From contig JAYFPE010000016.1 in assembly GCA_034928145.1 (NCBI GenBank), positions 45,889 through 109,888 on the forward strand: 64,000 nucleotides of DNA, in the 5' to 3' direction. Shown one piece after another: positions 1-9,700 of the stretch (position 1 is its first letter; each line of letters begins with the position of its first letter). Origin of the DNA: Pelethousia sp034928145. Lineage in GTDB: Bacteria; Bacillota; Clostridia; Christensenellales; CAG-138. A program made the translations under genes and the position numbers. The notes under the pieces were generated by a model. That model made no database searches. It had not been told where the DNA came from and saw only the letters and a program-made list of their open reading frames with translations.

Positions 1-384
1 CGCCCCAAAGAGGGCGGCCTCGTCACCGCCCGTGCCGGCCCGTATTTCGATGATCACGTTCTTGTCATCATTGGGATCCTTGGGCAGCAGCATGATCTTG
101 AGCTGCTCGGTAAGGGCTTGGGCCTTTTCATGGAGTTCGCTAAGCTCGGCATGCACCATTTCCCGCATCTCGGCGTCCAGGTGCTCGCCCAGCATGGCTT
201 TGCAATCCTCCGCGCTCTGCATGGCCGTGGTATAAGCGTCGAACACGGTCACGATCTCTTCCAATTGGGCGTGCTCCTTGACCATGGCGCGCCAGGCGGC
301 CTGGTCGCTCATGGCGTCCGGCCCGCTCAGGGCCCTGGTCAGTTCGTCATAGCGGGCCTTGATACCCCGTAGCTTGTTGAGCAT
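1..384 (-). CDS. prfA: Peptide chain release factor 1 (N-terminal part, cut by window edge)
   Basis: RF1 recognises UAA and UAG stop codons and triggers release of the finished protein on the ribosome. About 128 codons are visible, starting from ATG at 384 with MLNKLRGIKARYDELTRAL, the usual N-terminal coiled region. Near the window edge come LPKDPNDDKNVIIEIRAGTGGDEAALF, given here as the pieces LPKDPNDDKN and EIRAGTGGDEAALF, which are diagnostic of class I release factors. The GGQ loop and the anticodon-like PxT motif lie beyond the left edge. The start is 6 bases after the prmC stop, so the pair is co-transcribed. prmC-prfA adjacency is common in Firmicutes and functionally sensible, because PrmC methylates the GGQ glutamine of RF1. 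Confidence 0.93.
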   Translation of the reverse strand, partial: MLNKLRGIKARYDELTRALSGPDAMSDQAAWRAMVKEHAQLEEIVTVFDAYTTAMQSAEDCKAMLGEHLDAEMREMVHAELSELHEKAQALTEQLKIMLLPKDPNDDKNVIIEIRAGTGGDEAALFGA

Positions 385-390
385 AGTATT

Positions 391-1206
391 TTATCCTTCC
401 AGTAAGATCACGCGGTCCCGGCCGCAGATATCTTGGATCATTTCGCCCCCTTGAAAAAGCGCGCGAACCGCTTCCCCCTGATCAAAACCGATCTCCAAGG
501 CCAAGAGGCCGCCCTTTGCCAGAAAGGGGGCGTACGCCACGGCGAGGCGGCGGTAAAAAGACAGGCCGTCCGGCCCGCCGTCCAGCGCCAGGCGCGGCTC
601 CTGCAGCACCTCGAGTTGGAGGCTGTCCACCTCCGCGCGGGGGATGTAGGGCGGGTTGCAGCAAATGACATCAAAGGTTTCGCCCGGAACCAGGGCCTCA
701 AACAGGTCGCCCCGGGCGACGCAGATATCCACGCCCAAGCGCGCGGCATTGCGCAGGGCCAGGGCCAGGCAGGCGGGGCTGATATCCGTCAGCGTGGGCA
801 AAAAGCCGCCCAGCTTTGCCAAGGAAAGGCCGATGCAGCCCGTACCGCAGCCAAGGTCGAGCAGGCGCAGGCCGTTGCCCTTGGGCCGTCTTTGCAGCAC
901 GGCCTCGCAAAGGGTTTCCGTATCCTGCCTGGGGACAAGAGCTTCGGGGCCCACGAAAAACGGCAGGCCCATAAATTCCCACTCACCCAGGATATACTGC
1001 AAAGGTTCGCCGGCCAGCCGCCGCGACAGCAGGGCGGCGAGGGTGGCTTCCCCCTCGGCCGTCATGGAGGCGCCATAAGGCGGGCTAAGATGGAGAAGGC
1101 CCAAAGCGCCCGCCAGCAGTTGCCGGGCCTCAAAGGGGGCCGCTTCCCCGACGAGGGGCCGCAGGGCCGCTGCGGCCTCGCTGATAGCTTCGTAATGGGG
1201 CCGCAT
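391..1206 (-). CDS. prmC: Release factor glutamine N5-methyltransferase
   Basis: PrmC methylates the glutamine of the GGQ motif of release factors using S-adenosylmethionine. The protein has 271 residues from the ATG at 1206. It shows the PrmC signature PRQDTE at about residue 92, the SAM-binding motif LDLGCGTG at about 116-123 and the catalytic NPPY motif at about 184-187, followed by the usual EPRLALDGG(P)DGL loop. A TTG two codons upstream is also open, but it would lie inside the yqhQ stop codon, and ATG is preferred. The gene sits 2 bases after yqhQ and directly before prfA, its substrate gene. No strong ribosome binding site is visible, so translation is probably coupled to yqhQ. Confidence 0.93.
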   Translation of the reverse strand: MRPHYEAISEAAAALRPLVGEAAPFEARQLLAGALGLLHLSPPYGASMTAEGEATLAALLSRRLAGEPLQYILGEWEFMGLPFFVGPEALVPRQDTETLCEAVLQRRPKGNGLRLLDLGCGTGCIGLSLAKLGGFLPTLTDISPACLALALRNAARLGVDICVARGDLFEALVPGETFDVICCNPPYIPRAEVDSLQLEVLQEPRLALDGGPDGLSFYRRLAVAYAPFLAKGGLLALEIGFDQGEAVRALFQGGEMIQDICGRDRVILLEG

Positions 1207-1208
1207 GG

Positions 1209-2195
1209 TCAAACACCGGGCACAGGCTCGGGCGCGGGAGCGGCTTTATCCGCTCTGTGCGCCGCTACCTTGGCCTGGGCCTCCTCCTCGGGCAGCATCG
1301 CCAGGTCAAAGGCCGCAATGGCCACTTCCAGCATATCCGCCGTCGGTTCCTTGGTGGTAATGTATTGCAGAGCCATGCCGGGCGCGCGGATGATCTTGGT
1401 GAGGAGGTTATCGTACTTGGCCGCAAAGCGCAAAAGCTCATAGCTCAGGCCCGCCACCAGCGGCAGGAAGAGGAGGCGGCTCAAAAGCCGAAGCCATATG
1501 TTGGAATTCCATCCGATGGCAGCGAAAAAGAGGATGGAGACCGCCATTACCAAGAAGAGGTAATTTGTGCCGCAGCGGGGGTGGAGCCGGGTATGCCTAG
1601 ATGCGTTCGCGGGGTTGATCTCCTCCTCGGCCTCATAGCAGGCGATGGTTTTATGTTCCGCGCCGTGGTACATAAAGATGCGCCGCACATCCTTGACGCT
1701 GGCGCAAAAGAGGATGTAACCCACGAAGATCAACAGCCGCACCAGGCCCTCGGTGAGGCTCTTGGCAAGGGGTGTGGCGGCCAGGCGCGAAAAGATGGCG
1801 GAACTGATCAGCTGCGGCAGCAGGAAGAACAGGCCTAAGGATAGGATCACGGCTAGCACTACGGCCAGGCCCATGACTACCTTTTCCACGGATTTGCCAA
1901 GCTTTTCGCTCAGCCAGGTTTCAAATTTACTGGGCTCTTCATCAAAGGCCTCGCCGGCCATTTCTGCCGATTTGGAAAGGGTGCCCATGCCTAGGGTGAG
2001 GGATTCCACAAAAGCCACCACGCCCCGCACGATGGGCAGGCCTAAAAAGGTGCCCTTTTGCGCTTTGCTGGAATAGGGCGTATAATCCAGCGCGATGCTA
2101 CCATCCGCCTCCCGTACCGCCATGGCGATACCGGTGGGGGATTTCATCATCACGCCTTCCATGACGGCCTGGCCGCCGACGCTGCATTTTTTCAT
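1209..2195 (-). CDS. yqhQ: DUF1385 (YqhQ-family) membrane protein
   Basis: This 328-residue protein starts with KKCSVGGQAVMEGVMMKSPTG, a close match to the conserved start of the DUF1385/YqhQ family (pieces GGQAVMEGVMM and KSPTG). Several hydrophobic segments follow, at about residues 105-135, 150-170 and 215-255. A conserved polar stretch around HGAEHKTI and the C-terminal TKEPT motif are also family hallmarks. The biochemical function of the family is not established. In Clostridia it commonly sits upstream of prmC and prfA, as here. The sequence upstream (2196-2451) separates it from the divergent M23 gene and must hold its promoter. Confidence 0.85.
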   Translation of the reverse strand: MKKCSVGGQAVMEGVMMKSPTGIAMAVREADGSIALDYTPYSSKAQKGTFLGLPIVRGVVAFVESLTLGMGTLSKSAEMAGEAFDEEPSKFETWLSEKLGKSVEKVVMGLAVVLAVILSLGLFFLLPQLISSAIFSRLAATPLAKSLTEGLVRLLIFVGYILFCASVKDVRRIFMYHGAEHKTIACYEAEEEINPANASRHTRLHPRCGTNYLFLVMAVSILFFAAIGWNSNIWLRLLSRLLFLPLVAGLSYELLRFAAKYDNLLTKIIRAPGMALQYITTKEPTADMLEVAIAAFDLAMLPEEEAQAKVAAHRADKAAPAPEPVPGV

Positions 2196-2451
2196 TTGCC
2201 TTGTTTCCTTTCAGGTCAGGCATAAAAGGGCGCGCCCTCCTATGCCATTTTATATTATACCACGAAGCGAAGCGAACAGGGTATAATCCGCGCAGGCGTT
2301 TGCCATAAGGGCAAACGCGCGCGTAAAATCCACCTATAACAGGCGTTCGCGCCTATTATAGCATAGAAGATAGCGCCTTGTATTGCGGTAAATGTGAAAA
2401 TGTATGGCAAGGCCGCCATTTTGGCAATACTAGCCACGAGGTGATTCGAGC
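2196..2451. promoter_or_regulatory. Divergent intergenic region with hairpins
   Basis: This 256-base spacer lies between divergent yqhQ and the M23 gene. It contains a perfect 9-bp stem, GCGTTTGCC / GGCAAACGC (2296-2304 and 2310-2318), and a small UUCG-type hairpin, AGGCG-TTCG-CGCCT (2341-2354). Several TATAAT-like boxes occur on both strands, for example near 2280 (plus) and 2355-2360 (minus). Which box serves which gene cannot be decided by eye, because no box has a convincing -35 at 16-18 bases. Confidence 0.4.
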
Positions 2452-3186
2452 ATGACGGATGATAAGAAAAACAAGTTCTCCCTGTATAAAGAAAAGACGC
2501 TGGCCTTCCTCAAGGATAAGGGCCTCTATGTGGTGGCCCTGATTTGCCTGCTGGTGATCGGCGGCGCTGCCTTTTTCGCCTATGTGCCGGAGGAAAGCGA
2601 AGCCGCCCGGCCCACGCCCACGCCGGCCCAGGTCTCCTACTCTACGGATGAGCGGCTTTCCGAGGCCGCAAACGCAACGCCTACTCCATCGCCCAGCCCA
2701 TCGCCCTCGCCCACGCCGACTGCCACCGCAGCGCCCGCCACGCCCGCGCCTACCAAAAAGCCGGGCCGGGAAAAGCGCAGCGCGCCGGTTAAGGGCGCGC
2801 TGCAATGGGCCTTTGCTGCGGACGAGCTGGTCTATTCCGCCACCCTGCGCCAATGGATGACCCATAGCGGCATCGACATTGCCGCGGCCAAGGGTACGGA
2901 GGTTTACGCCGTTTGGGGCGGCACGGTGGACGCCGTTTATGAGGACGATGCCCTGGGCGTTACTGTAGAGCTCAGCCATAGCGACGGCCTACGCACCACC
3001 TATGCCAATCTCGCCGCCGACCCGCCCGTAAAGGAGGGCCAGCGCGTGAACGCCAATGACCCCATCGGCCAGATCGGCGCGACGGCCTTGGCCGAGTGCG
3101 CGGATCCTTCTCACCTGCACTTCGAGATCCATAAGGATGGCAAGGCAGTCAATCCGCTGGATTATGTGCTGCTGATCGAGGAGTAG
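2452..3186 (+). CDS. Membrane-anchored M23 (LytM/SpoIIQ-like) peptidase
   Basis: The 244-residue protein has a short cytoplasmic start, one membrane segment (about residues 25-44), a low-complexity Pro/Thr/Ser/Ala linker (about 54-105) and a C-terminal M23 domain. The zinc-ligand pattern is complete: HSGID (H138, D142) and HLHFE (H221, H223). The domain is therefore probably an active cell-wall endopeptidase and not a degenerate SpoIIQ. The layout, with an N-terminal anchor and M23 facing outwards, matches SpoIIQ of spore formers, which forms a channel with SpoIIIAH. No spoIIIAH or spoIID lies next to it, so a sporulation role is only an inference. The start is preceded by GAGGTG, 8-10 bases upstream. 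A strong terminator follows. Confidence 0.85.
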   Translation: MTDDKKNKFSLYKEKTLAFLKDKGLYVVALICLLVIGGAAFFAYVPEESEAARPTPTPAQVSYSTDERLSEAANATPTPSPSPSPSPTPTATAAPATPAPTKKPGREKRSAPVKGALQWAFAADELVYSATLRQWMTHSGIDIAAAKGTEVYAVWGGTVDAVYEDDALGVTVELSHSDGLRTTYANLAADPPVKEGQRVNANDPIGQIGATALAECADPSHLHFEIHKDGKAVNPLDYVLLIEE

Positions 3187-3196
3187 CTTTATGGTA

Positions 3197-3236
3197 AAGA
3201 ATGGTCCCCCGGCTTTGCCGGGGGACCATTCTTTTA
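3197..3236 (+). terminator. Rho-independent terminator after the M23 gene
   Basis: A 17-bp perfect stem, AAGAATGGTCCCCCGGC / GCCGGGGGACCATTCTT, has a TTT loop and ends in CTTTT. It lies 10 bases after the stop of the plus-strand M23 gene. The convergent addA gene ends at 3266, so the symmetrical stem may stop transcription from both sides. Confidence 0.9.
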
Positions 3237-3265
3237 CCCGGGATGCGGCCCGCTTTACACCCGCC

Positions 3266-6200
3266 TCACAGGCGGATGCTCTCGCCGCTTCTGAGAAGAA
3301 CGATATACCGCTCCTTCACCGCAAGACCCGTGAGTTCCCAAAGGGCGCGCGCATAGTGGCTGAGCTGGGGCGCATGGCGCTGGGCCGCGGAGGCGGATTC
3401 GCCTTCTTCGGCATAATCCGTTTTATAATCCAACAGCACCCAGGCCCCGTCCTCTAAGAAGCAGCAATCGATCACGCCCTGCAGGAGGACGGTTTCTTCG
3501 GATTCGCCCAATTCAAGCGCACGCGCGGGGATATGGCAGTTGAAGGCCCATTCCCGCTCCACCCGGGAAGCGGCGCAAAGGCGCCGGCCCAGCCCACTTT
3601 GAAAAAAGGCGGCGATGGCCGGGGCGTAGATGGCCTGGCGCTGGGCAGGGGATAGGAGGCCCCCGGCTTCCATATCATCGAGCGCGGCGCGCACGGAAGC
3701 GGCCGTGTGAGGCAGCAGGGGGATGTGTTCCATCAATGCGTGCGCGGCCATGCCCCGCTCTGCGGCGCTCAGCGGCCGTTTCTCCTGCAAAAAGAGCGGC
3801 GCGTCAGCCAGCGCGGGCAAGTTGCCGATGAGGGCCGAAACCGTTACCTTGCTGGGCAGCTTCGTATCGCCCGCATAAGGATAGACCCAGCCCAGCCGGG
3901 CGGATAGCGCCGCGCAATGGTCTGCGCGGGCGGCTTGCGCAAAGGCGCGGTAGCCCTCCGGAGAGAGGGCGGCCTCTCCCTCGCCCGGGCGCACGCCTTC
4001 GTGGAAAAAGCAGCGTATGCCCGTAGCCGCCCGGCCAGCGGCCGCGGGCGGCAGGTGCAAATAGGCGCGCAGGCCGTTCCCCTCCGGCCCGGCGAGCACG
4101 GCGGGCAGCAGCCAATCCCCAAAGGAGAGGGCCAGCAGGCTGCGGGCCGGGGTGAGGGGCGTGAGCGCCTTTTGCAGGGCCGCTTCGGGCTTTGGCAGGG
4201 CGAAAAGCAGGATGAGGCGCTGCTCCGCCCTGGTCATGGCCACGTAGAGCACGCGCATCTGCTCGGCCACGGCCTTCTCCCAGGCGCGGCCTGCTATGGC
4301 CCCGTGAAAAAGGCTGCTTTGGCGGGTGCTGCGCACCACCGGCTTGAATCCGAGGCCCAGAACCGGGTCCATTACCAGCAGGGCCCGCTTATCCGCCTGG
4401 TTGAATTGCTTGCCCAGCCCTGCGAGAAAAACCACCGGGAATTCCAGGCCCTTACTCTTATGGATGGAGAGGATGCGCACCACGTCCGCCCCGCCCACCT
4501 GGGCCGCGCCCATGCGGCCGGTATCCCGAACCCTGTCCATAAAGCGCAGAAAGCCCGCCAGGCCGTGGCCGGTTTGGCTCCAGGCCTCGGCGCTTTCGAT
4601 GAGCGCATCCAGATTGCCCTTGCGGGCGGCCCCCCCGGGCAGGGCGCGCACGAAACGGCCATAGCCCGTTTCCTCTACCAAGAGGCCGATCAGCTGGGGC
4701 AGGCCCAGAAGGCCCGCACTTTCCTGCCAGCCATCGAGGCGCGCCAAAAAGTCGGCGGCGCGCTTCCCCAAAGGGGTATCGTAGGCAGCGGCCGCAACCA
4801 GGGAATCAAGGCAGCTCTCGCTCTGGCGGCCCGCGCGCAGCTCGATCAACTCCTCGGTGCTCATAGCGCCGATGGGGCTTCTTAATACGCTCAACAGCGG
4901 AATATCCTGCCGCCGGTTATCAAGGAGCCGGAGGAGATTGAGGAGCACCTGCACCTCGATGGCGTCGAAATAGCCGCCGGTCAGCTCCGCGTAAGCCGGC
5001 ACGCCCTCCCGCGCCAGGGTCTGCACCCAAAGCTCGGCAATACGCTTGGGCGCGCTGTGCAGGATTACCATATCCCGATAGCGCAGCGGGCGGCCGTGCG
5101 GGCCGTCGCCGCCCACCAACTCGCGGATGCGGCGGGCAGCTAAACGGGCCTCGGCCTCGGCGGCCTGCAAAAGCTCCAGCGCGTCTTCCTCCGCCCCTTC
5201 TTCATCTTCCGCCAGCAGGGCCTGCTGGCGCAGGATGTGCAGCTCCACTTCGCCCAAAAGCGCCAGGCGGCCCTGCCGCAAGGCTGCGTCCGCATCGTAT
5301 TCAACGCCGCCGGCTTCCTGCCGCATCACCTGTGAAAAGAGGCCGTTCACAGCCTCGATCACGCCGCTGCCGGAGCGGAAGTTCGAGGAAAGATCGATGC
5401 GTTTGCCACCTTGCCCTTGGCCGAAGCGGCTGTATTTTTCTAAGAACAGCCCCGGCTCCGCCATGCGGAAGCCATAGATCGATTGCTTCACATCCCCCAC
5501 CAGGAACATGTTATCCGGCCCGGAAACGGCCCGCAGGATGCATTCCTGCACGGGGTTGATATCCTGGTATTCATCCACGAACACATGCTGGAAGCGGCCG
5601 CGGTACTCGGTGGCGATGGCGGGCTTATGCAAGAGTTCGAGGGCCATATGCTCCATATCCGCATAATCGACCAAGCCGCCCTCCTGCTTGCGCTGTGCGT
5701 AGCGGCTGTGGAAGGCCAGCATCCAATCGCGCAAGGCTTCCATTTGCGGTTTCATGGCCGCAAGCCGCGCCGCTTGCTCGCTTAGCGGCAGAGCGAAAGC
5801 GGAGGATAGCCTGGCCACTTCCTTTTTAACTGCCTCGCGCGCGGCCTTGACCGGCTCTTTCACGCCATCCTCCGCGCCCCGGGGCCAAACCAGACGGCCA
5901 AACTTGATGCTTTGCAGCTGGGCTGCAAAACCGGGGTAGGTATGGGGCAAAAGCAGGGCGCGAAGCTGTGTGAGCTCTTCATCCAAAACGCGGGCCGCGC
6001 CCGGGAATTCCTCTGCGATATCCTCGCGCAGTGAAGATAGCGCGTCGACCCGCGCGGCTACGCCGCGCCTGGCGGATGTCAGGAATGCGGCTAGCTGGGG
6101 GGAGGCGGCCAGCCTGGCCTCATCAACCGCATAAGCGGCTACGGCCTGCTCGAGCCAGGCGGCCATGTCCGGCTGGGCGCAGAGGAAATCATAGAGCCGG

Positions 6201-6703
6201 GCCGCGCTCTCCAGCAGGGCTTCCTCGCTGCCAAAGGCCGCGACCAAACCCTGCAAGGTCCCCTCGGCATAGCCTTCTTCCAAAAGCTCATCCCAAACCT
6301 CTTGCCTAAGAACCTCGGCCTGGGCCTCATCCGCGGCGCGGAAGGCCGGATCCAGCCCGGCGGCGTGGAAATGCCGCCTGAGCACATGGGCGCAGAATGC
6401 GTCGATGGTGGAGATGCTGGCCTGGCCCACCCCGGCGGCGGCGGCATTGAGGCGGGCGGCGTCTTCGTCATCCGCCGTTTCCTGCGCCAGCTGGGCCAGG
6501 CGGGAGGCGATGCGCTTTTTCATCTCCGCGGCCGCCGCTCGCGTGAAGGTGACCACCAAGAAGCGGTTCAGGGGGCAGCCGCCGGCTACCAGCGCGGCGA
6601 TGCGCTCTGTAAGCACGGCGGTTTTGCCGCTGCCCGCAGCCGCGCTTACCAGCAGAGTGCCCTTCGCTTCGATGGCGCGGCGCTGCTCAATCGTCCATTC
6701 CAT
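3266..6703 (-). CDS. addA: ATP-dependent helicase/nuclease subunit A
   Basis: AddA is the helicase-nuclease subunit of the AddAB double-strand-break resection complex of Firmicutes. The protein has 1145 residues. Visible motifs are Walker A SAAAGSGKT (about 20-28), DEYQDINP (motif II), GDVKQSIYGFR (motif III), IHKSKGLEFPVVF (motif V region), YVAMTRAEQRL (motif VI) and a C-terminal RecB-type nuclease site GVIDCCF...DYKTD. The open frame extends to 6730, but GGGGAGG at 6710-6716 lies 6 bases before the ATG at 6703 (MEWTIEQ), which fits the family start. The gene overlaps the 3' end of addB by 17 bases, so translation is probably coupled. Confidence 0.96.
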   Translation of the reverse strand: MEWTIEQRRAIEAKGTLLVSAAAGSGKTAVLTERIAALVAGGCPLNRFLVVTFTRAAAAEMKKRIASRLAQLAQETADDEDAARLNAAAAGVGQASISTIDAFCAHVLRRHFHAAGLDPAFRAADEAQAEVLRQEVWDELLEEGYAEGTLQGLVAAFGSEEALLESAARLYDFLCAQPDMAAWLEQAVAAYAVDEARLAASPQLAAFLTSARRGVAARVDALSSLREDIAEEFPGAARVLDEELTQLRALLLPHTYPGFAAQLQSIKFGRLVWPRGAEDGVKEPVKAAREAVKKEVARLSSAFALPLSEQAARLAAMKPQMEALRDWMLAFHSRYAQRKQEGGLVDYADMEHMALELLHKPAIATEYRGRFQHVFVDEYQDINPVQECILRAVSGPDNMFLVGDVKQSIYGFRMAEPGLFLEKYSRFGQGQGGKRIDLSSNFRSGSGVIEAVNGLFSQVMRQEAGGVEYDADAALRQGRLALLGEVELHILRQQALLAEDEEGAEEDALELLQAAEAEARLAARRIRELVGGDGPHGRPLRYRDMVILHSAPKRIAELWVQTLAREGVPAYAELTGGYFDAIEVQVLLNLLRLLDNRRQDIPLLSVLRSPIGAMSTEELIELRAGRQSESCLDSLVAAAAYDTPLGKRAADFLARLDGWQESAGLLGLPQLIGLLVEETGYGRFVRALPGGAARKGNLDALIESAEAWSQTGHGLAGFLRFMDRVRDTGRMGAAQVGGADVVRILSIHKSKGLEFPVVFLAGLGKQFNQADKRALLVMDPVLGLGFKPVVRSTRQSSLFHGAIAGRAWEKAVAEQMRVLYVAMTRAEQRLILLFALPKPEAALQKALTPLTPARSLLALSFGDWLLPAVLAGPEGNGLRAYLHLPPAAAGRAATGIRCFFHEGVRPGEGEAALSPEGYRAFAQAARADHCAALSARLGWVYPYAGDTKLPSKVTVSALIGNLPALADAPLFLQEKRPLSAAERGMAAHALMEHIPLLPHTAASVRAALDDMEAGGLLSPAQRQAIYAPAIAAFFQSGLGRRLCAASRVEREWAFNCHIPARALELGESEETVLLQGVIDCCFLEDGAWVLLDYKTDYAEEGESASAAQRHAPQLSHYARALWELTGLAVKERYIVLLRSGESIRL

Positions 6704-9700
6704 GGCCATCCTCCCCGGAAATGGCGGCAAAAAAGGCCGCCCGATTCACGCTTCTAAGATCCCGGGCCTTGCTGCCCGCAGCCGGGTCAAAGCCGCATAC
6801 GCCTTTGTAATCGCAGCCCTCGCAGGCATCCTGCCTGCGGCAGCGGGCGGGCGAGACCGCGGCATCCCCCTGCATGATGGCGGAAAGCGTATCCCTGGCC
6901 TTATCCTTGGCAAAGCCAACCACTGCGTCAAGCTCCGCCCGCTCCACCAGGCCGGCCGCAGCTTTGCCTGTGGGGATCAGCCGGTTGGCCGGATCCTGCC
7001 CGGCTGTGGCCTCCACCACGGCCTCTTCCGAAAGGGTGAGGCCGCGCAGGCGAAAAGCCTCCTGGATACGCTCGGACAAAGGGATATCCGCCTCCTGCGT
7101 CACCGGGTCGGCAATGGGCATGTAATACATGCCGGCGGGCGCAGCCAAGCGCTCCACGGCCTGGATGGCCGCCACATAGAGCGGCAGCTGGAGTTTGAGC
7201 CCGTGATAAAGCTGTGTAAAGTCGAACATCGCCCCGCCGCTCTTATAATCCACCACACGGTAGTAGGATTGTCCCTCGATTTCGGCTTCGTCCACCCGGT
7301 CGATGCGGCCGCTAAGGGCATAGGAAGCGCCGCCCGGCAGGGTGATGGCAAGCGGCGGGTATTCGCAGCCCCGGCCAAAGCGCACCTCGCTTCTACCCGG
7401 CTGGAAGGAACCCAGCTGCGCCTGCCGCACGATGGCCCGGGCCGTGGCCTTTACGGTCCCCACTAGGCGCGCCGCCTTGGCCCGGCCCCGGGCCGTATCC
7501 ATCAGCACGCCGCCATTGTGCGCCGCCAGGAGGGGGGGCAAAAGGGCATCCAGAATTTCATCCACAGCCGCTTCATCCAAGGCGCGGATATCCCCCCGGG
7601 CAGCCTCGCGCAAGAATGCGTCCAACGCCTCGTGGCAGAAAGCGCCCTCGTCCGCCCGGCGCTCCTTGTATTCCTTGCGGGGCTGGGCCGCGAGTCCATA
7701 TTGCACAAAATGGCGGAAGGGGCAGCGGTTGTAGGTTTCGAGGCGCGTGGCCCCACCGCCAGGCGCATCCCCATAAAGCCGCAGGGCCAGGCCGTAGCCG
7801 AAGGGCTCCGGCGAAAGGCTGGGATACAGCGCTTCTTCTAGACGGCTAAGTTCCGCCGCATATTCGGGCCGCACCGCGAACCAGCCGTAAAGGGGGGCCA
7901 GATCCAGCGGCTCCACGCCCGTATCCACATAGGCGCGCAGACCGGAAGCAAGGGCCACCAGCGCGCCCGCCGGGCTTTGGGGCGGCGGCGGGAAGAGCTG
8001 GCTTTCCTCCGGGATATCCGGGAAAAGGGCGCGAATGCGGTCGATCATGGCCGCGGGCAGGGCGGCCTCCGCCCCGGCGCGCATGGTATAGGATAGGTAA
8101 AGCAAGTCGCTGGGTTTTGCGAGGGCCGCGTAGATATCCATGCGAGCGGCCTCGGCGCGCTCGGCGCTGTTCTCCCAGCGGGGCAGGCCCAGGGCTTCCA
8201 GCCTGGCCAGCTCCTCGTCGTCGATCAGGCCGTCGTCCGCCTCGTCGGGCGGGAAGCTGCCCTCGTTGGCGCCCAGCACGAACAGCGCCTTCAGGTCCCG
8301 GGCGCGCGTGCGGTCGAGGCTGCCCAGCAGCACCTGATCCGCAGTGGCCGGGATGGCGCCGATCTCGTAGGCTTCCATGCCCTCGCGCAGCACGGCCAGG
8401 TAGCGCTTAGTGCTGATTTTGGCATCCCCTAAGATGGCGTGCAGCTGATCGAGCACGGTGAGGATATCGCTGTAGACCTGCGCGTTTTCCTCCATCAGCT
8501 CCAGCTCGCCCTTGGCCCGCAGGGCTTTCGTAAGGTCTTGGAGCTGGGTGTGGAGGCCCAGCGCTTCCATATAATCAAAAAGGGCCTCGGTTTTTTGTGC
8601 TGCGGTAGAAGCTGCGGCCAGGGCCTGGCGCAGGGAAAGAAGCGGGGCCATCACGGCCTTGCGCACGGCTTCGGCCCCGGCCGGCGCATCCTTGCCGCCA
8701 AAGGGTCGCGTCAGCGCCGTGCCCCGAAGGCCGGTGGCCAGGAGGTGGTTCTCAAAAAGCTCCGCGTCCGCCCGTTCCACGCCGCAAAGGCCGGTTTTAA
8801 CGAGATCGAGCACGTCGTTTTGCGCAAAGCCCCGGCTCACGCAGCTAAGGGCGGCGATCAAGAGCCTGGGCGCGGCATAATCCGCCAGGCGGTGCAGCGC
8901 ATCGGCAAAAAATGGAATGCCCCGCACCCGCAGCGCCCGGGCCAGCGGGTCGAGATAGGCCGGGCCGGCTGCGATCACGGCCATCTCGCGGTAGCGCAGG
9001 CCGCCTTGCGCGGCTCGCAGCACCGCCTCGGCCGCAGCCTCGCACTCGCCCGGCACATCCAGCGCGGCAAAGATGCGGATGGAGCCTGCGTCGCCCCCGC
9101 CCGCAAAGGGGCGAAAGGGCCAGGCGAAGGCTTCCCTTTCCAAATGAAGCAAGCGGGCTCCGGATTGGCGGGGTTGGAAACCCGGCTGGGGCAGGTTGTG
9201 AATGGCCACGGGGCAATCCCGCTCCGCGGCCATGGCCCGCAGGCGTGTGAGCGTGCGCCGCTCCCCGCGAAAGAGGGGGGCGTCCCGGCCCGGCTGGGGG
9301 TCTAAGCGCAGGGAAATATGCAGCGAGGCGGCAATCTCCATCAAAATGCCCACGGCCCGCCAGCTTTGCTCACCCTTGAGCTCAACGCCATCCATCACGA
9401 TGTGCCGGCCGGCGAAAGAAGAATGGGGCAGAGCCGCGCAAAAGGCCGCGAAGGCATCCTCCTCATCGAGATAGCGGCCCGCGAGATAGCTTTCCGTTTC
9501 TGTATATAGTAAGGAAAGATCCCGCAGCTTTTCACCTAACAAGTCCTCCTGCGGCAAGGCCCGCGCGGCCTGCGAGAGGCGCTCCGGGCCGATCTCATAG
9601 CGCTTGAAGCGGGTAAAGAGCTGGGCGCAGGCGGCCGTGAAGCCCGGCGTTTGCCGCACCCGGCCAAATGAGGTTAGCTGCGAACCCATTTCCTCCGTCA

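Noticed and set aside
433..1443. 336-codon open frame on the plus strand over prmC and yqhQ
   Set aside because: Antisense shadow of two clearly recognisable genes, with low-complexity Gln/Arg/Gly composition.
3917..4885. 322-codon open frame on the plus strand over addA
   Set aside because: Shadow of addA motifs; no start signal and no domain.
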